40,292 bases of DNA from an uncultured Terriglobales bacterium (GTDB lineage Bacteria > Acidobacteriota > Terriglobia > Terriglobales > Acidobacteriaceae): assembly GCA_955652395.1 (NCBI GenBank), contig CATPBJ010000182.1, forward strand, positions 1 to 40,292, in the 5' to 3' direction. This document shows positions 8,301 to 17,399 of this stretch, one piece after another (positions within the stretch are counted from its first letter, which is position 1; each line of letters begins with the position of its first letter). The translations under genes and the position numbers were made by a program. A model generated the notes under the pieces. That model was not told the DNA's origin. It searched no databases and saw nothing but the letters and a program-made list of their open reading frames with translations.

Positions 8301-9994
8301 TGGTATGTGACCGTTTGCAGTACCTTATCGCCGGCATCGCGAACCACAATCTTCTCCGACGAAGCCGCGGCCAGGGTGGCACTGAGGCTGGCGATGCTCT
8401 CCGAAAAGAATTGTGGTTGTCGCTCTGTCCCCGGAATCCCCGAGGGACTCAGGTCCGGGCGATCGACCATTGTGACCAAGCGGACGAAATTGTCTCTCTC
8501 TCGCTTGTGGTCGAACTCCGCCAACAACACTGCAGGCTTCACATCGGATTTTCGGTTCACATTCGCCAGCATGCCACTGATCAGCGCAGGGTCGTCGGAA
8601 ATTACTAGATATCTGCCTCGGACTGCGGCCAAGAGTGTGTGCAGACCGTCGAGTCCGTAGTAGCCGCTAGTCTGCTTCCAAGTTATGCCCAACTGGCTGG
8701 CGGTCAGACTTGGCCGAATGAAACTGATCAGCGCACTGCGGGCGGCGCCTTCATCCCAATCGGAGCTTCCGGACAGTGCAACCGCCGAGTGGATTCGTAC
8801 GAATACTCCACCGGTGTCTCGCTCCGTGGACTGAACATGAAGCACTGCATTGACGTGGTTCTTTTGCAACACACTCTTCAGCGCACCTGCCCCTTCGGGG
8901 TCGGACGTGTACTGTGCAGGAGCTTGATCGATTCGTGTTTCCAGATCAGAACTTGAGCCCGCCTCGCCTGACGTCAGTTGTGCTGGCGGAGCGAACTGCT
9001 CCGGGGGAACTGGTCCCGAGTGCGGAGCCAGGATTTTGGTATTGAGCACATCAAGACACGGATCGATCGATGGACAAGGTTGGGCCTCGTAGATGCCCAC
9101 GCCCTCCGGTACCAAACGAACGAGATCTGACACTTCTTCGGCTTGCTCAGCGCTTGGGCCTGACTTGCCCGACCTTAACAGGACGCGTTCTTCGCGGTAT
9201 TCCTTTCCGGAGCGAAACAGATCGGAGACAGCTGCGGCATACGATTTCATGCCGGTAATATTCTGTTGCACCCAATACGAGCGGAAATAGGGGCTGGGCA
9301 CAATTTTTTCCAGGTTCAGGACCATACGCAGGTCTCCCCCGGAACCGGCAGCAGCAACGGACTGGGCAAACCAGGGCTCGGATTCGATTGTGCGGTCCTT
9401 GCTTCCCGCAATCAACTGCAGGGCGCTGGCCATCAAGTCTTCCCGGGTTGCCAGCAGCAGATACTTTTCGCTAACGGCGAACTCGACTTCCCGCTGTGAT
9501 TCGGGATCGCGTCGCAGATAGAAGGTCGTGCCGCCGGCACTGCGGGTTTCGAACTTCGCACGCGTCTGCCAGAGCTGGTTTTTCATTGCATTCGCCGATG
9601 GCAAGCGCGTGATGTAAATAAACTGCAGTTTTCCGATGTCGTAGAGTGCGAGCGCACTCTCGCTTCCCGCCACCTGGGACATAGAATTCATGTCCGGCGG
9701 AAGACCAGCGGCTGTGGCAAATTGCCTTCCGGCATCCTTCAGGCGCAAGAGCAGCCGGGAACGGGAAAAGACCTCGTAGTTACCGCTGCCCAGCCAGGCC
9801 TGCTTTTGCGGCGATCCGTTCCAGTCGGCCAGCAGCGCGGAGAAATCTTTTGCCTGAAGGTATAGAAGAGCTCCAGACGGAACGTACCTGGACAGCGGCA
9901 CTTCAGGCGTTGCGGCCGCCTGATACGCGGCCCAGCCCAACCCCATACTGACGGCGCCGATCAGGAGGACAATCGTTACCGATATCCTTCTCAT
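8288..9994 (-). CDS. DUF3352-like exported protein of unknown function
   Basis: A 568-aa protein with one N-terminal hydrophobic helix (about 5-26, signal or anchor), then a mostly soluble domain. The early segment VPSGALLYLQAKDFSALLADWNGSPQ resembles DUF3352 proteins, which are predicted envelope proteins without known biochemistry. A second similar half, including SGYYGLDGLHTLLAAVRGRYLVISDDPALISGMLANV, suggests an internal duplication. The linker at about 340-375 is Pro/Ser/Glu rich. It overlaps the upstream TPR gene by ATGA and the downstream transpeptidase by 13 nt, so it is translationally coupled to cell-wall genes. The family assignment is from remembered motifs; function is unknown. 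Confidence 0.65.
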   Translation of the reverse strand: MRRISVTIVLLIGAVSMGLGWAAYQAAATPEVPLSRYVPSGALLYLQAKDFSALLADWNGSPQKQAWLGSGNYEVFSRSRLLLRLKDAGRQFATAAGLPPDMNSMSQVAGSESALALYDIGKLQFIYITRLPSANAMKNQLWQTRAKFETRSAGGTTFYLRRDPESQREVEFAVSEKYLLLATREDLMASALQLIAGSKDRTIESEPWFAQSVAAAGSGGDLRMVLNLEKIVPSPYFRSYWVQQNITGMKSYAAAVSDLFRSGKEYREERVLLRSGKSGPSAEQAEEVSDLVRLVPEGVGIYEAQPCPSIDPCLDVLNTKILAPHSGPVPPEQFAPPAQLTSGEAGSSSDLETRIDQAPAQYTSDPEGAGALKSVLQKNHVNAVLHVQSTERDTGGVFVRIHSAVALSGSSDWDEGAARSALISFIRPSLTASQLGITWKQTSGYYGLDGLHTLLAAVRGRYLVISDDPALISGMLANVNRKSDVKPAVLLAEFDHKRERDNFVRLVTMVDRPDLSPSGIPGTERQPQFFSESIASLSATLAAASSEKIVVRDAGDKVLQTVTYQWSQ

Positions 9995-10950
9995 TCCTTC
10001 GTTCCTCCTTTCACAGCCTCTTTGGCCGCCGGCGCGGATCGAGCCAGCAGTCGGGGACGAACCAGGCGGTCCTGCTCCAGCGCTTCGTGCAGGATTGGCT
10101 GTCGTGCTGCGTTAAGCCGTTGGCGATGCAGCCGGGCGCTTATCTCTGCGATGGTTGTGCTAATTTCCTTGCGGCGGGCAGTTCCCTTTTCCAGCTTGTG
10201 TGCGATTCGCAAATAACGCAACCCTTCGTCGAGACGATCCAGCCTGATCATCAAGTCGCCCAGGGTCCTGGCTACCTGCCCCTGTTGCGCAGTTGGCACC
10301 TTGAATGGGTTCCCCGCCTGGCTCGGCACATTTTCATCGTCGGCAGTGTTATTGGCTTCAGGTGTGATTTCCTCTTCACGACTACCGAGGGGTGAAACCG
10401 AGCCAAGGAACTGCTGGCGAAGAAGTGACTCGATAACACCACGGGCGAATTCATCGGAACGTAAGCCAGCCGCTGCCTGGAACAACGGGATGCGAGCGTC
10501 GTCACGGGTAGGAGTATCCGCCAGCGCGTTCCCAAGCAATTGGACTTTCACAGGCGCGTCAGCGGAAGACTGGGCAGCTCTGAGCCGGGCGTCGTAGAAG
10601 AAGGGCTGGTCCGCCGCAGTCGCACTCGAGCCGCCCGCCAGCAGATTCAATTCGGCGCTTCCGAATTCGACAGGACGACGCATGCCGGCCAAAGCCAGAG
10701 CCGTTTGGGTCCGCACGCCGTAAGCAACATCTGGGTCCGAGGCGATGGTGGATAGAGCTTTCTGTGCTGAATCCACATCCTGGCCAGCGGTAACCTTTGC
10801 TTTCGCAAGCCGCAACCGATAGGTGGGTTCCCAAGGCAGCGCTTTTACCAGTTGTTCAAGAAATTCGATTGCCTCGGCGTTGTGTTCCGTCTTCTCCAGC
10901 AGCGCTGCCGCGGAATCCAGGTTCTCGAAGGGATTACCTACGGCCACCAC
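9991..10950 (-). CDS. C-terminal fragment of the giant TPR protein (out of frame with its N-terminal part)
   Basis: A 319-aa frame of helical repeats. The first part (EHNAEAIEFLEQLVKALPWEPTYRLRLAKAKVTAGQ) is a clear TPR. It has no signal peptide, and its first residues (VAVGNPFENL) continue the sequence that the preceding frame loses near 10970. Adding one base in the G/C run at about 10971-10976 joins them as …AAGDTPGAVELLRRLVVAVGNPFENL…. It is therefore best read as the tail of the upstream gene rather than an independent protein, unless an internal ATG at 10950 is used. It overlaps the DUF3352-like gene by ATGA. Confidence 0.6.
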   Translation of the reverse strand: MVAVGNPFENLDSAAALLEKTEHNAEAIEFLEQLVKALPWEPTYRLRLAKAKVTAGQDVDSAQKALSTIASDPDVAYGVRTQTALALAGMRRPVEFGSAELNLLAGGSSATAADQPFFYDARLRAAQSSADAPVKVQLLGNALADTPTRDDARIPLFQAAAGLRSDEFARGVIESLLRQQFLGSVSPLGSREEEITPEANNTADDENVPSQAGNPFKVPTAQQGQVARTLGDLMIRLDRLDEGLRYLRIAHKLEKGTARRKEISTTIAEISARLHRQRLNAARQPILHEALEQDRLVRPRLLARSAPAAKEAVKGGTKE

Positions 10951-13900
10951 CAGGCGTCGCAGCAGTTCGACCCGCCCGGCGTGTCGCCCGCGGCGATACG
11001 AATCTCAGCCAGGCCGAAAAAATTTGCCGCCTCCAGCTTGTGCTCGTCAATCTCACGCGCAAAAACAAACTCCAGTACTTTTTTTGCTGACTGTTTATCT
11101 CCCGAATCAAACAGCTGCCGCGCCGCTGCACGCAGAACTTCCACGGCGGGCCTGGTCTGCGGATCAGTGCGATAGCTCTCTATCTTGGAATCTAGAGTTC
11201 CCGTCTGCGCCGCGACCTGCAGTTCTACCGGAACGATGGCCACTGCTTCTGCATTGCGGCTTTCTATGGAAAGCGCGGCAATTGCGCCCGCGGCTTGTGC
11301 ATACTGTTTCGTCGCAACCAGGTATTTTATCCATCTCACCTGCCAGGAGCGCAGGGCCTGTTGCGCGCCTTCTTTCTGCAGCCCCTCCGCCCTCGCAACT
11401 GCGTCTTCCTTCGCTTGCAGGATGCGCTGATAGATGAGTGCGCGTTGCGGCAGCGGGATCCACGAAGCCTCCACTACATCGGCCAGAACGGTGCTGGGAT
11501 CGTCAGCAGCCGAAGTGACCTCCAGGAGCCAGTTGGCCGCTGCCGCCGGTTCCGCCGTCGCAACATAGGCGCTGTGCAGCAGCATATTAGAACGGTAGTT
11601 AGCGTTGTGACGGAGATAGAGCCGTAGAAGCGCATCCACATCTGGTTTTAGGTCGTTGAAGACTTTTCTGCTGCGCAGATGTTCGCAGGTTCGAGAGAAA
11701 TCTGACCAGAAACTCTCCGGCACGCGGGTGCTGTTGGCCTGCTGTCCGAGCGCGGAGAAAACCTGCTTCCACTGAGCGACAGCCTCTGCGCGGGCGCCCT
11801 GTTTGTAATACGCCAGGGCCAGGCTGTCGTGCACATCAGCTCTTCCGGGCGCCAACTCCAGCGCGTGTTCGTAGTCGGCAATGGCGCGGGCGGTGTCTTC
11901 GTTGTCGAAGTAATAGTCCGCCACAGTCAGATAGCCGGAAGCGCTTCCGGGACTTTGTTCCAAAATCGCGGGAAGAAAATCCTCCGAGTTACCTTGCCTG
12001 GTTACGCCTTCGTATTCCCCGTAGCGCGAGCCATAGTAGAACCAAACGTTCCCGGCAAGTTGCTGGGCTCTGTCAACCGGCTTCGCCAGTCGTTCAGCGA
12101 TGGTGTTATCTCCCAGAGCAGAGAGGAATGCGCCGTTCACTTCTGGCCTTTTCTCCGAAAAATAGAGGCCGACGAGTCCCTCGTATGCCCTCGACCAGAC
12201 CGGCGTGCGGGGCCGGCCCCGCGACGAAACCAACGCATGCGCCAGCGCAGCGTCCCCGTTGGCCACAACATAGTCGGCGGCCTCTTGTCCGGGAGAAGTC
12301 CAGTAGGAAGCCCGCTGCACCAACTCATTCGGCGTGCGGGCCAATAGCAGCTGGAATAGACGCTTCTGCTGCTCGCGGCCACCGATGCCAAACGGCGTTC
12401 CTGCGAAAGCGCGAGACTCGCCCTCCGGATCTGGGGCAGACTGATACGCTTCCTGAGCCGCGACCCAAACCGCATACCGCTGCTGTGGCTCAATGCGGGG
12501 CGCGAATTGTTCCAGCTGACCGCCCAACTCCGCAAATTTCAAACGCCGCCGTTGCAATTCGACGAAGGGCTGCATTCCGGACAGCAATACGAGAGAATTC
12601 GCTCCCTTATCCATCATCAACTCATAACGCCAGCGAGCTTCCAACTTGGCCAGTCCCGCGCTTTGAGCCAGAGGGACGGCAAAAGCCTCGACATCCGCCA
12701 GGCTCATGCCAGTGCGCTTGGCCTCAGCGAACTTCGCGAAAACAACTTTTTCTTCTGGAGCAAAGTAAGTGGAGACCGCGCTTCCCATTTCGCTCAGAGC
12801 GGAGCGCATGCCGTCGCGGGCGGTCCGGACGCGGTTCTCCTGGGCTCGGGCGCGCCATTCCCTATCGGTGATCGCGGCGATGCCGTGGCGGGCCACCTGC
12901 TCCTTAAGTACGGGCATGACCGCCGAAGCGTCAGCCAGAGCATTCTGCAACGTGGCATATGCTTTTACCTGCTGGCGGAGACGGGTCATGACGCGCGTAT
13001 AAATTCTGGCCCCGGTTTGCTGCTCCGCCGTGACCAGCAAATCCGTTCCGGCGATATTGATACCCTTTTCGGCAAAGCTGCCGGCCTGCATCAGCATGCC
13101 CCACGATTCCAGGCGCTGCGCAACCTCAAAGTACCCTCCGGCATTTTCCGGGCCTACATCGATGAGCGCGATCTTCAGCGCTGCGACCACGTCGTCTGCG
13201 CGTCCCTGGCGGGCGCGGACTTCAGCAACTTTTTCCATCCACTTCGGGTCTTTGAAGGCTAGTTGATAGACGCGCTCGTAATCGGCGGCCGCGTCGTCGA
13301 ACCGCATGAGCCGTTCTTCGAGGCCGGCCCGTGCCACTCGCAAGTCAACGCGATCGGGCCGGACCGTAACCGCCTTGCCGTAACTTTCGATCGCCGCCGA
13401 ATATTGTTCAAGGCTGGTTTGGATCTGAGCCAATACCATCGGCCAACGATAATCACGTGGCGATTGTGCAGCCGTCTTGCTGTAGAAATCCAGGAGCTGC
13501 TGCTGGCGCTGGTAACGCATAGCATACAGAGCAGACTCCGTCACCAGACCTGCATCTTCGGGAAAATTGTTGATGAGCTCGATGAACTGATCAACCGCTC
13601 CGCCATAGTCTTCCATGCGGGTCAGAGCGGGGACCAATCCCCGGCGCAGCGTGGCAACCCTTGTCTTTCGCTCATCGCCCGAGAACGGTGCGTTGCGGAA
13701 GAACGCGATCTTGTCCAGATAGAATTGGCGCAAGCCTCGATCATCGCCCGCCTGCGCGTAAGTATCTGCCATTGCCGCCAGGTACTGGCCGTCGTAGGGG
13801 GAGGCTGTCAGAAGCCTAGTCAGCAGATCTCGAGCCTGCGAAAACTGGCCCGCGTCGGTTGACTTGCGCGCCGCTTCGAAGTCGAACTGCTTGCTCAACT

Positions 13901-14393
13901 CCGGATACGCATCTTTCGAAGCCTGTAACAGGACCGCGATTGCCTGCGGATAGTTTTTCGTTCGCCAGTAAAAGTCCACGGTCGAGCGCACGACTCCCAG
14001 GATTCTGGGGTTCTCGCGATACAAAGCCTCGACATTGCGCTGCGCCGACTGGAAGTCTTTCCGGCTTTCGTACAACTGGACCAACCGGTAGCGCAACTGA
14101 AGACAGTTGACCGGATCAATAGTGAGCGCCGCCTGCTTTTCCAGTGCGTGCTGGCGGACTTCCTCCAGCGATTTCTGCTCGGCCAAGACTTCAACCTCTT
14201 CTGCTTGCTCGATGGAAGTTGTACTGCCGACGACGGAGTCAAGGAGGGTTTGCATCTCAGGTTTACGGTTCTGAGCTTCCAGCACCCGGACACGCAGATA
14301 GACGACTGCCATGGGTGGGTTAGGCAAGATCACGCGGCGTGCGCTTTGCTGATCAACCTGATCACGGAGCCTAGGCCTACGGGCCAACGCCAC
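10938..14393 (-). CDS. middle fragment of the giant TPR protein
   Basis: A 1151-aa frame made of many degenerate TPRs, for example PRDYRWPMVLAQIQTSLEQYSAAIESYGKAVTVRPDRVDLRVARAGLEERL and GYLTVADYYFDNEDTARAIADYEHALELAPGRADVHDSLALAYYKQGARAEAV. The frame is open beyond the ATG at 14393 up to 14702, and the 103 codons before the ATG also read as TPRs (YLEAASIYWDYFDFDNALRQLNEGRKKLGDENLYSYEAGAIFENQRDYARAIGEYVKGG). It is in the same frame as the upstream 17399-14703 piece and separated from it only by a TGA at 14703-14705. Its own C-terminus (…GGSNCCDAWWWP) is out-of-frame nonsense caused by a one-base deletion near 10971-10976. Real start in the present genome is uncertain. Confidence 0.65.
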   Translation of the reverse strand: MALARRPRLRDQVDQQSARRVILPNPPMAVVYLRVRVLEAQNRKPEMQTLLDSVVGSTTSIEQAEEVEVLAEQKSLEEVRQHALEKQAALTIDPVNCLQLRYRLVQLYESRKDFQSAQRNVEALYRENPRILGVVRSTVDFYWRTKNYPQAIAVLLQASKDAYPELSKQFDFEAARKSTDAGQFSQARDLLTRLLTASPYDGQYLAAMADTYAQAGDDRGLRQFYLDKIAFFRNAPFSGDERKTRVATLRRGLVPALTRMEDYGGAVDQFIELINNFPEDAGLVTESALYAMRYQRQQQLLDFYSKTAAQSPRDYRWPMVLAQIQTSLEQYSAAIESYGKAVTVRPDRVDLRVARAGLEERLMRFDDAAADYERVYQLAFKDPKWMEKVAEVRARQGRADDVVAALKIALIDVGPENAGGYFEVAQRLESWGMLMQAGSFAEKGINIAGTDLLVTAEQQTGARIYTRVMTRLRQQVKAYATLQNALADASAVMPVLKEQVARHGIAAITDREWRARAQENRVRTARDGMRSALSEMGSAVSTYFAPEEKVVFAKFAEAKRTGMSLADVEAFAVPLAQSAGLAKLEARWRYELMMDKGANSLVLLSGMQPFVELQRRRLKFAELGGQLEQFAPRIEPQQRYAVWVAAQEAYQSAPDPEGESRAFAGTPFGIGGREQQKRLFQLLLARTPNELVQRASYWTSPGQEAADYVVANGDAALAHALVSSRGRPRTPVWSRAYEGLVGLYFSEKRPEVNGAFLSALGDNTIAERLAKPVDRAQQLAGNVWFYYGSRYGEYEGVTRQGNSEDFLPAILEQSPGSASGYLTVADYYFDNEDTARAIADYEHALELAPGRADVHDSLALAYYKQGARAEAVAQWKQVFSALGQQANSTRVPESFWSDFSRTCEHLRSRKVFNDLKPDVDALLRLYLRHNANYRSNMLLHSAYVATAEPAAAANWLLEVTSAADDPSTVLADVVEASWIPLPQRALIYQRILQAKEDAVARAEGLQKEGAQQALRSWQVRWIKYLVATKQYAQAAGAIAALSIESRNAEAVAIVPVELQVAAQTGTLDSKIESYRTDPQTRPAVEVLRAAARQLFDSGDKQSAKKVLEFVFAREIDEHKLEAANFFGLAEIRIAAGDTPGGSNCCDAWWWP

Positions 14394-14702
14394 CAGCCTC
14401 AGATCGGCGAGCGAATTTGCTCCCCCCGACAGACCGCCCTTTACGTATTCGCCGATGGCACGGGCATAGTCTCGTTGATTCTCAAAGATCGCACCGGCTT
14501 CGTAACTGTAGAGATTTTCGTCGCCGAGCTTCTTCCGGCCTTCATTCAGCTGCCGGAGAGCGTTGTCAAAATCGAAATAGTCCCAGTAGATGCTGGCCGC
14601 CTCCAGATAGCCGCTGGATTGCCCCGGAGCGATTCCGGGAATTCGATCCCAATAGGGTGCGGCTTTGGCGAACTGATCGCGGTCGGCATAGATGTCACCG
14701 AT

Positions 14703-17399
14703 TCACGACATGATTTCGCTGTTGCCTGGATTCGCCTGTAGCAGATTGTCTTCGATCTTCGCCGCAACTTCCGTGTCGACGGGTTCGAAGTAAGCCAGCG
14801 AGCGATACACGGCAGAGGCAGTCTGAGCCGTCTCAGGATCCGCAGGATATTGTGCTGCCAGCGCTCGGAGCACCGGCGCGCTGTCCTCGAAATGCGATCG
14901 CCAGAGTTCTGCCTGGGCCACGAATTCACCCACAGCGGGATTGGAGCGGACCACTTCGTCCCATTGACTCTGGCCCAGGCTTTGGCCCACAGCAGAGGCA
15001 CCGGGTCGCAATGAGTTCACTTCGGACTCTAGGATCCCTTTCGAGGACAGGTACTCGAAGAACCGGCTACGCAGGTCCGACGCTTCGAACCAGTGTTGCC
15101 GCAAGAGCGACTGCCAGGCAGCGTCGTCATAGGTATGCGAGTCGTGATAAGCGCTCAGCAGATTGCGCACGAAAACCGGGTTGTGCGGGAATCGCTTGTT
15201 GGCATACTGGTTCAATCGCAGGTACAGCGCCGGCGTCCCGCCGTAGCCTACATTGCTGAAATATTGTTCCAGCTCGGTGCCGCTGAAAGTCTTGACTGCT
15301 TCCTGGGTCAGCGTTTCGAATTCGGCTTGTTTCTTGTAGCGCAAGTAGAAGCGCGCCAGCTTGTCGTACCACGAGGAATCGGGAAACCGTGCCAGCGCTC
15401 GCCGGTAAATTTCTTCCTGCTCCGTACCCAGCCGGTTCTGGTCCAGGAATACTGTCAGCCGCTCGTAAAGGCCGGGATCATCCGGATTGCGATCGATCTC
15501 GCGCCGGAGCACCGCCAGCGCCTCGGGAATCTGTTTCAACTGTACCAACCGGGCCAGATACCGCTCCAACACTCGCGAATACTCCTGCGAGCGTGCTCCG
15601 ACCTGGTTGGAAACTGATGCGGCGTGCAACTGAAACGCCTGGTTGGCGCGATGGGGAAGGTTGCTTACGGCGTCTGAAGGTTCGTTCTCGGCTTTGCGAT
15701 CCGACGTTTCCTGATCGGCGGGCGACGAGTAGTCCGCGGTACCCCCACTCTTCCCTAAAGGAATCTTTTGGGCCTTGACCGCAAGCTCCTGCAGGACGGA
15801 ATCGTATATGCTGAATTCCTCCTGTGCTTTCCCGGTGCGCGCGTACGCGTCGGCCATGAGCAATGCTATGGAGGTCCGTTGCGGAGCATTGGGAAAATTT
15901 GCCAGGAATTCACGCCCGGCACGGATCACAGCTTCGCTTTCTCCGGAACTTGCGTAAAACTCCAGCAGCTTGGCGTGCAGCTCCGGGCGTTCGGCTGAGT
16001 TGGGAAATTTCGTGTCCAGCAGAGTAAGTAATTCCGCCGCGCGTGACCGGTGGAAATACGGGATAGCGCGCTTCTCTTCTTCCGCGACCTTTGCCGCCGG
16101 AGCGGTGGTGTTGAGGATCAGAGAAAGAATGCCGTTCAGGTAGCCAGGGCCCTGGTCCATGGTGGCGACATCGCGATACATGGAAAGTTCTCCGCTGCCC
16201 AGCCGGATCGGACTTTCGGGAGCGGTGAGCAGCAGGTTGGTAAGCGCGGCGAGCGACCGTTCCTGGGCATCATTCATGCCTTTGCTGTTGTACAACGCAA
16301 AATAGTAGCGGGCCGACTCAGGATAGGCGTGAATATCTTCCAGCAGACGAGCGCAGACGTAGAGCTCCTGCCCCGTCCAGTCTGACTTGCTGGCATCCTT
16401 GTGCAACCGAAACGTCGTGACTGTTTGCTGCGCGGCATCGAGCTTGCCTTGCTGCTGGTAGTAGTAGAAGAGGCGCGCCATCGCGTTTAGGTCTTCCGGA
16501 TTCGCATGCAGGGTCGCCTGCGCTTGATCGAGGAACTTGCGCAGGCTCTGGGTCTGCGTCAGCAGATCGAAATAGCTCTTGACCAGTTCTGGCGCCCACA
16601 GCGGTTGGAAGCTCTGTTCGTACACGGCCAGGCCCGGCTGCACTGAACCTCTGTGGTACTCGAGCATGGCTTTCGCTTTTATCGGAAAGATCTCATCCGC
16701 CGGAAGTTGCTTGTGATAGTCCGAGACTAACTGCTGCGCCGCCGAGTATTTTGTTTGCAATACCAGAAATTCCAGAAAGCGGGCGTACAGAGACCGCTCT
16801 TGCGGATAACGCGACAGCCAAGCGCGATACTGCGCCGTCGAGAAATCCGCAGGCAGGTCCTGATTCTGAATCACGCTGAAGATGCGTTCGAACGCCCGCC
16901 AGGACTTCTGTTCGATCGGGGCGATGAGAGCGTCGGAAGAATCGGCAGGGGCGCTAGCCACGGCAGAGAGCACCTTGATTTCGTCCATCGGACGAACACG
17001 GCGATGATAGAAATCAGCCAGGGCAATCTGGGCGGTGGTCTTGTCGGAAGCATTCTCGGCATATTTCTTCCAATCCGACTCGGCGGCATGGAAGTCGAGC
17101 TGCTGTTCATCTTCCAGCGCGCATAACGAGTAGAGGTCGGCATTCCTGGGCTGAGCTTTGATCAACTCGCCGAGCGCCGGGCGCGTCTCCGCAGGAGGCC
17201 GACGAAACAGCACCGCACCTCCGGGTAGAGGCATGGCTCGGAACAACGCCGCTTCGATTGTCGTTTCAGCTTCGACGTTGCGCATCCAGTCGGGCAACGC
17301 ACCTCGGGCGGACACGACCCATCCCGCGAAAGTAACGAATACCGTGATTCCACAGAGACGCAGGAGGCGCTGTCGAGACGAATCAGGGAAGCACTTCAA
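14703..17399 (-). CDS. N-terminal fragment of a giant exported TPR protein
   Basis: An 898-aa frame with a signal/anchor helix at about residues 10-32 (LLRLCGITVFVTFAGWVVSA), followed by successive TPR-like helical hairpins. Examples are RNADLYSLCALEDEQQLDFHAAESDWKKYAEN and PEDLNAMARLFYYYQQQGKLDAAQQTVTTF. It ends at a TGA (14703-14705) after NPGNSEIMS, while homologous repeats continue in frame for a further 1250 codons. One substitution such as CGA to TGA would explain the stop. The intact protein, about 2469 aa from 17399 to 9991, would be a large periplasmic scaffold. It starts 17 nt inside the preceding vWA gene. Confidence 0.72.
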   Translation of the reverse strand: MKCFPDSSRQRLLRLCGITVFVTFAGWVVSARGALPDWMRNVEAETTIEAALFRAMPLPGGAVLFRRPPAETRPALGELIKAQPRNADLYSLCALEDEQQLDFHAAESDWKKYAENASDKTTAQIALADFYHRRVRPMDEIKVLSAVASAPADSSDALIAPIEQKSWRAFERIFSVIQNQDLPADFSTAQYRAWLSRYPQERSLYARFLEFLVLQTKYSAAQQLVSDYHKQLPADEIFPIKAKAMLEYHRGSVQPGLAVYEQSFQPLWAPELVKSYFDLLTQTQSLRKFLDQAQATLHANPEDLNAMARLFYYYQQQGKLDAAQQTVTTFRLHKDASKSDWTGQELYVCARLLEDIHAYPESARYYFALYNSKGMNDAQERSLAALTNLLLTAPESPIRLGSGELSMYRDVATMDQGPGYLNGILSLILNTTAPAAKVAEEEKRAIPYFHRSRAAELLTLLDTKFPNSAERPELHAKLLEFYASSGESEAVIRAGREFLANFPNAPQRTSIALLMADAYARTGKAQEEFSIYDSVLQELAVKAQKIPLGKSGGTADYSSPADQETSDRKAENEPSDAVSNLPHRANQAFQLHAASVSNQVGARSQEYSRVLERYLARLVQLKQIPEALAVLRREIDRNPDDPGLYERLTVFLDQNRLGTEQEEIYRRALARFPDSSWYDKLARFYLRYKKQAEFETLTQEAVKTFSGTELEQYFSNVGYGGTPALYLRLNQYANKRFPHNPVFVRNLLSAYHDSHTYDDAAWQSLLRQHWFEASDLRSRFFEYLSSKGILESEVNSLRPGASAVGQSLGQSQWDEVVRSNPAVGEFVAQAELWRSHFEDSAPVLRALAAQYPADPETAQTASAVYRSLAYFEPVDTEVAAKIEDNLLQANPGNSEIMS

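Noticed and set aside
14703-14705. Selenocysteine codon at the internal TGA
   Set aside because: TPR scaffold proteins have no redox centre, no SECIS-like hairpin was evident just downstream, and a simple CGA-to-TGA change explains it.
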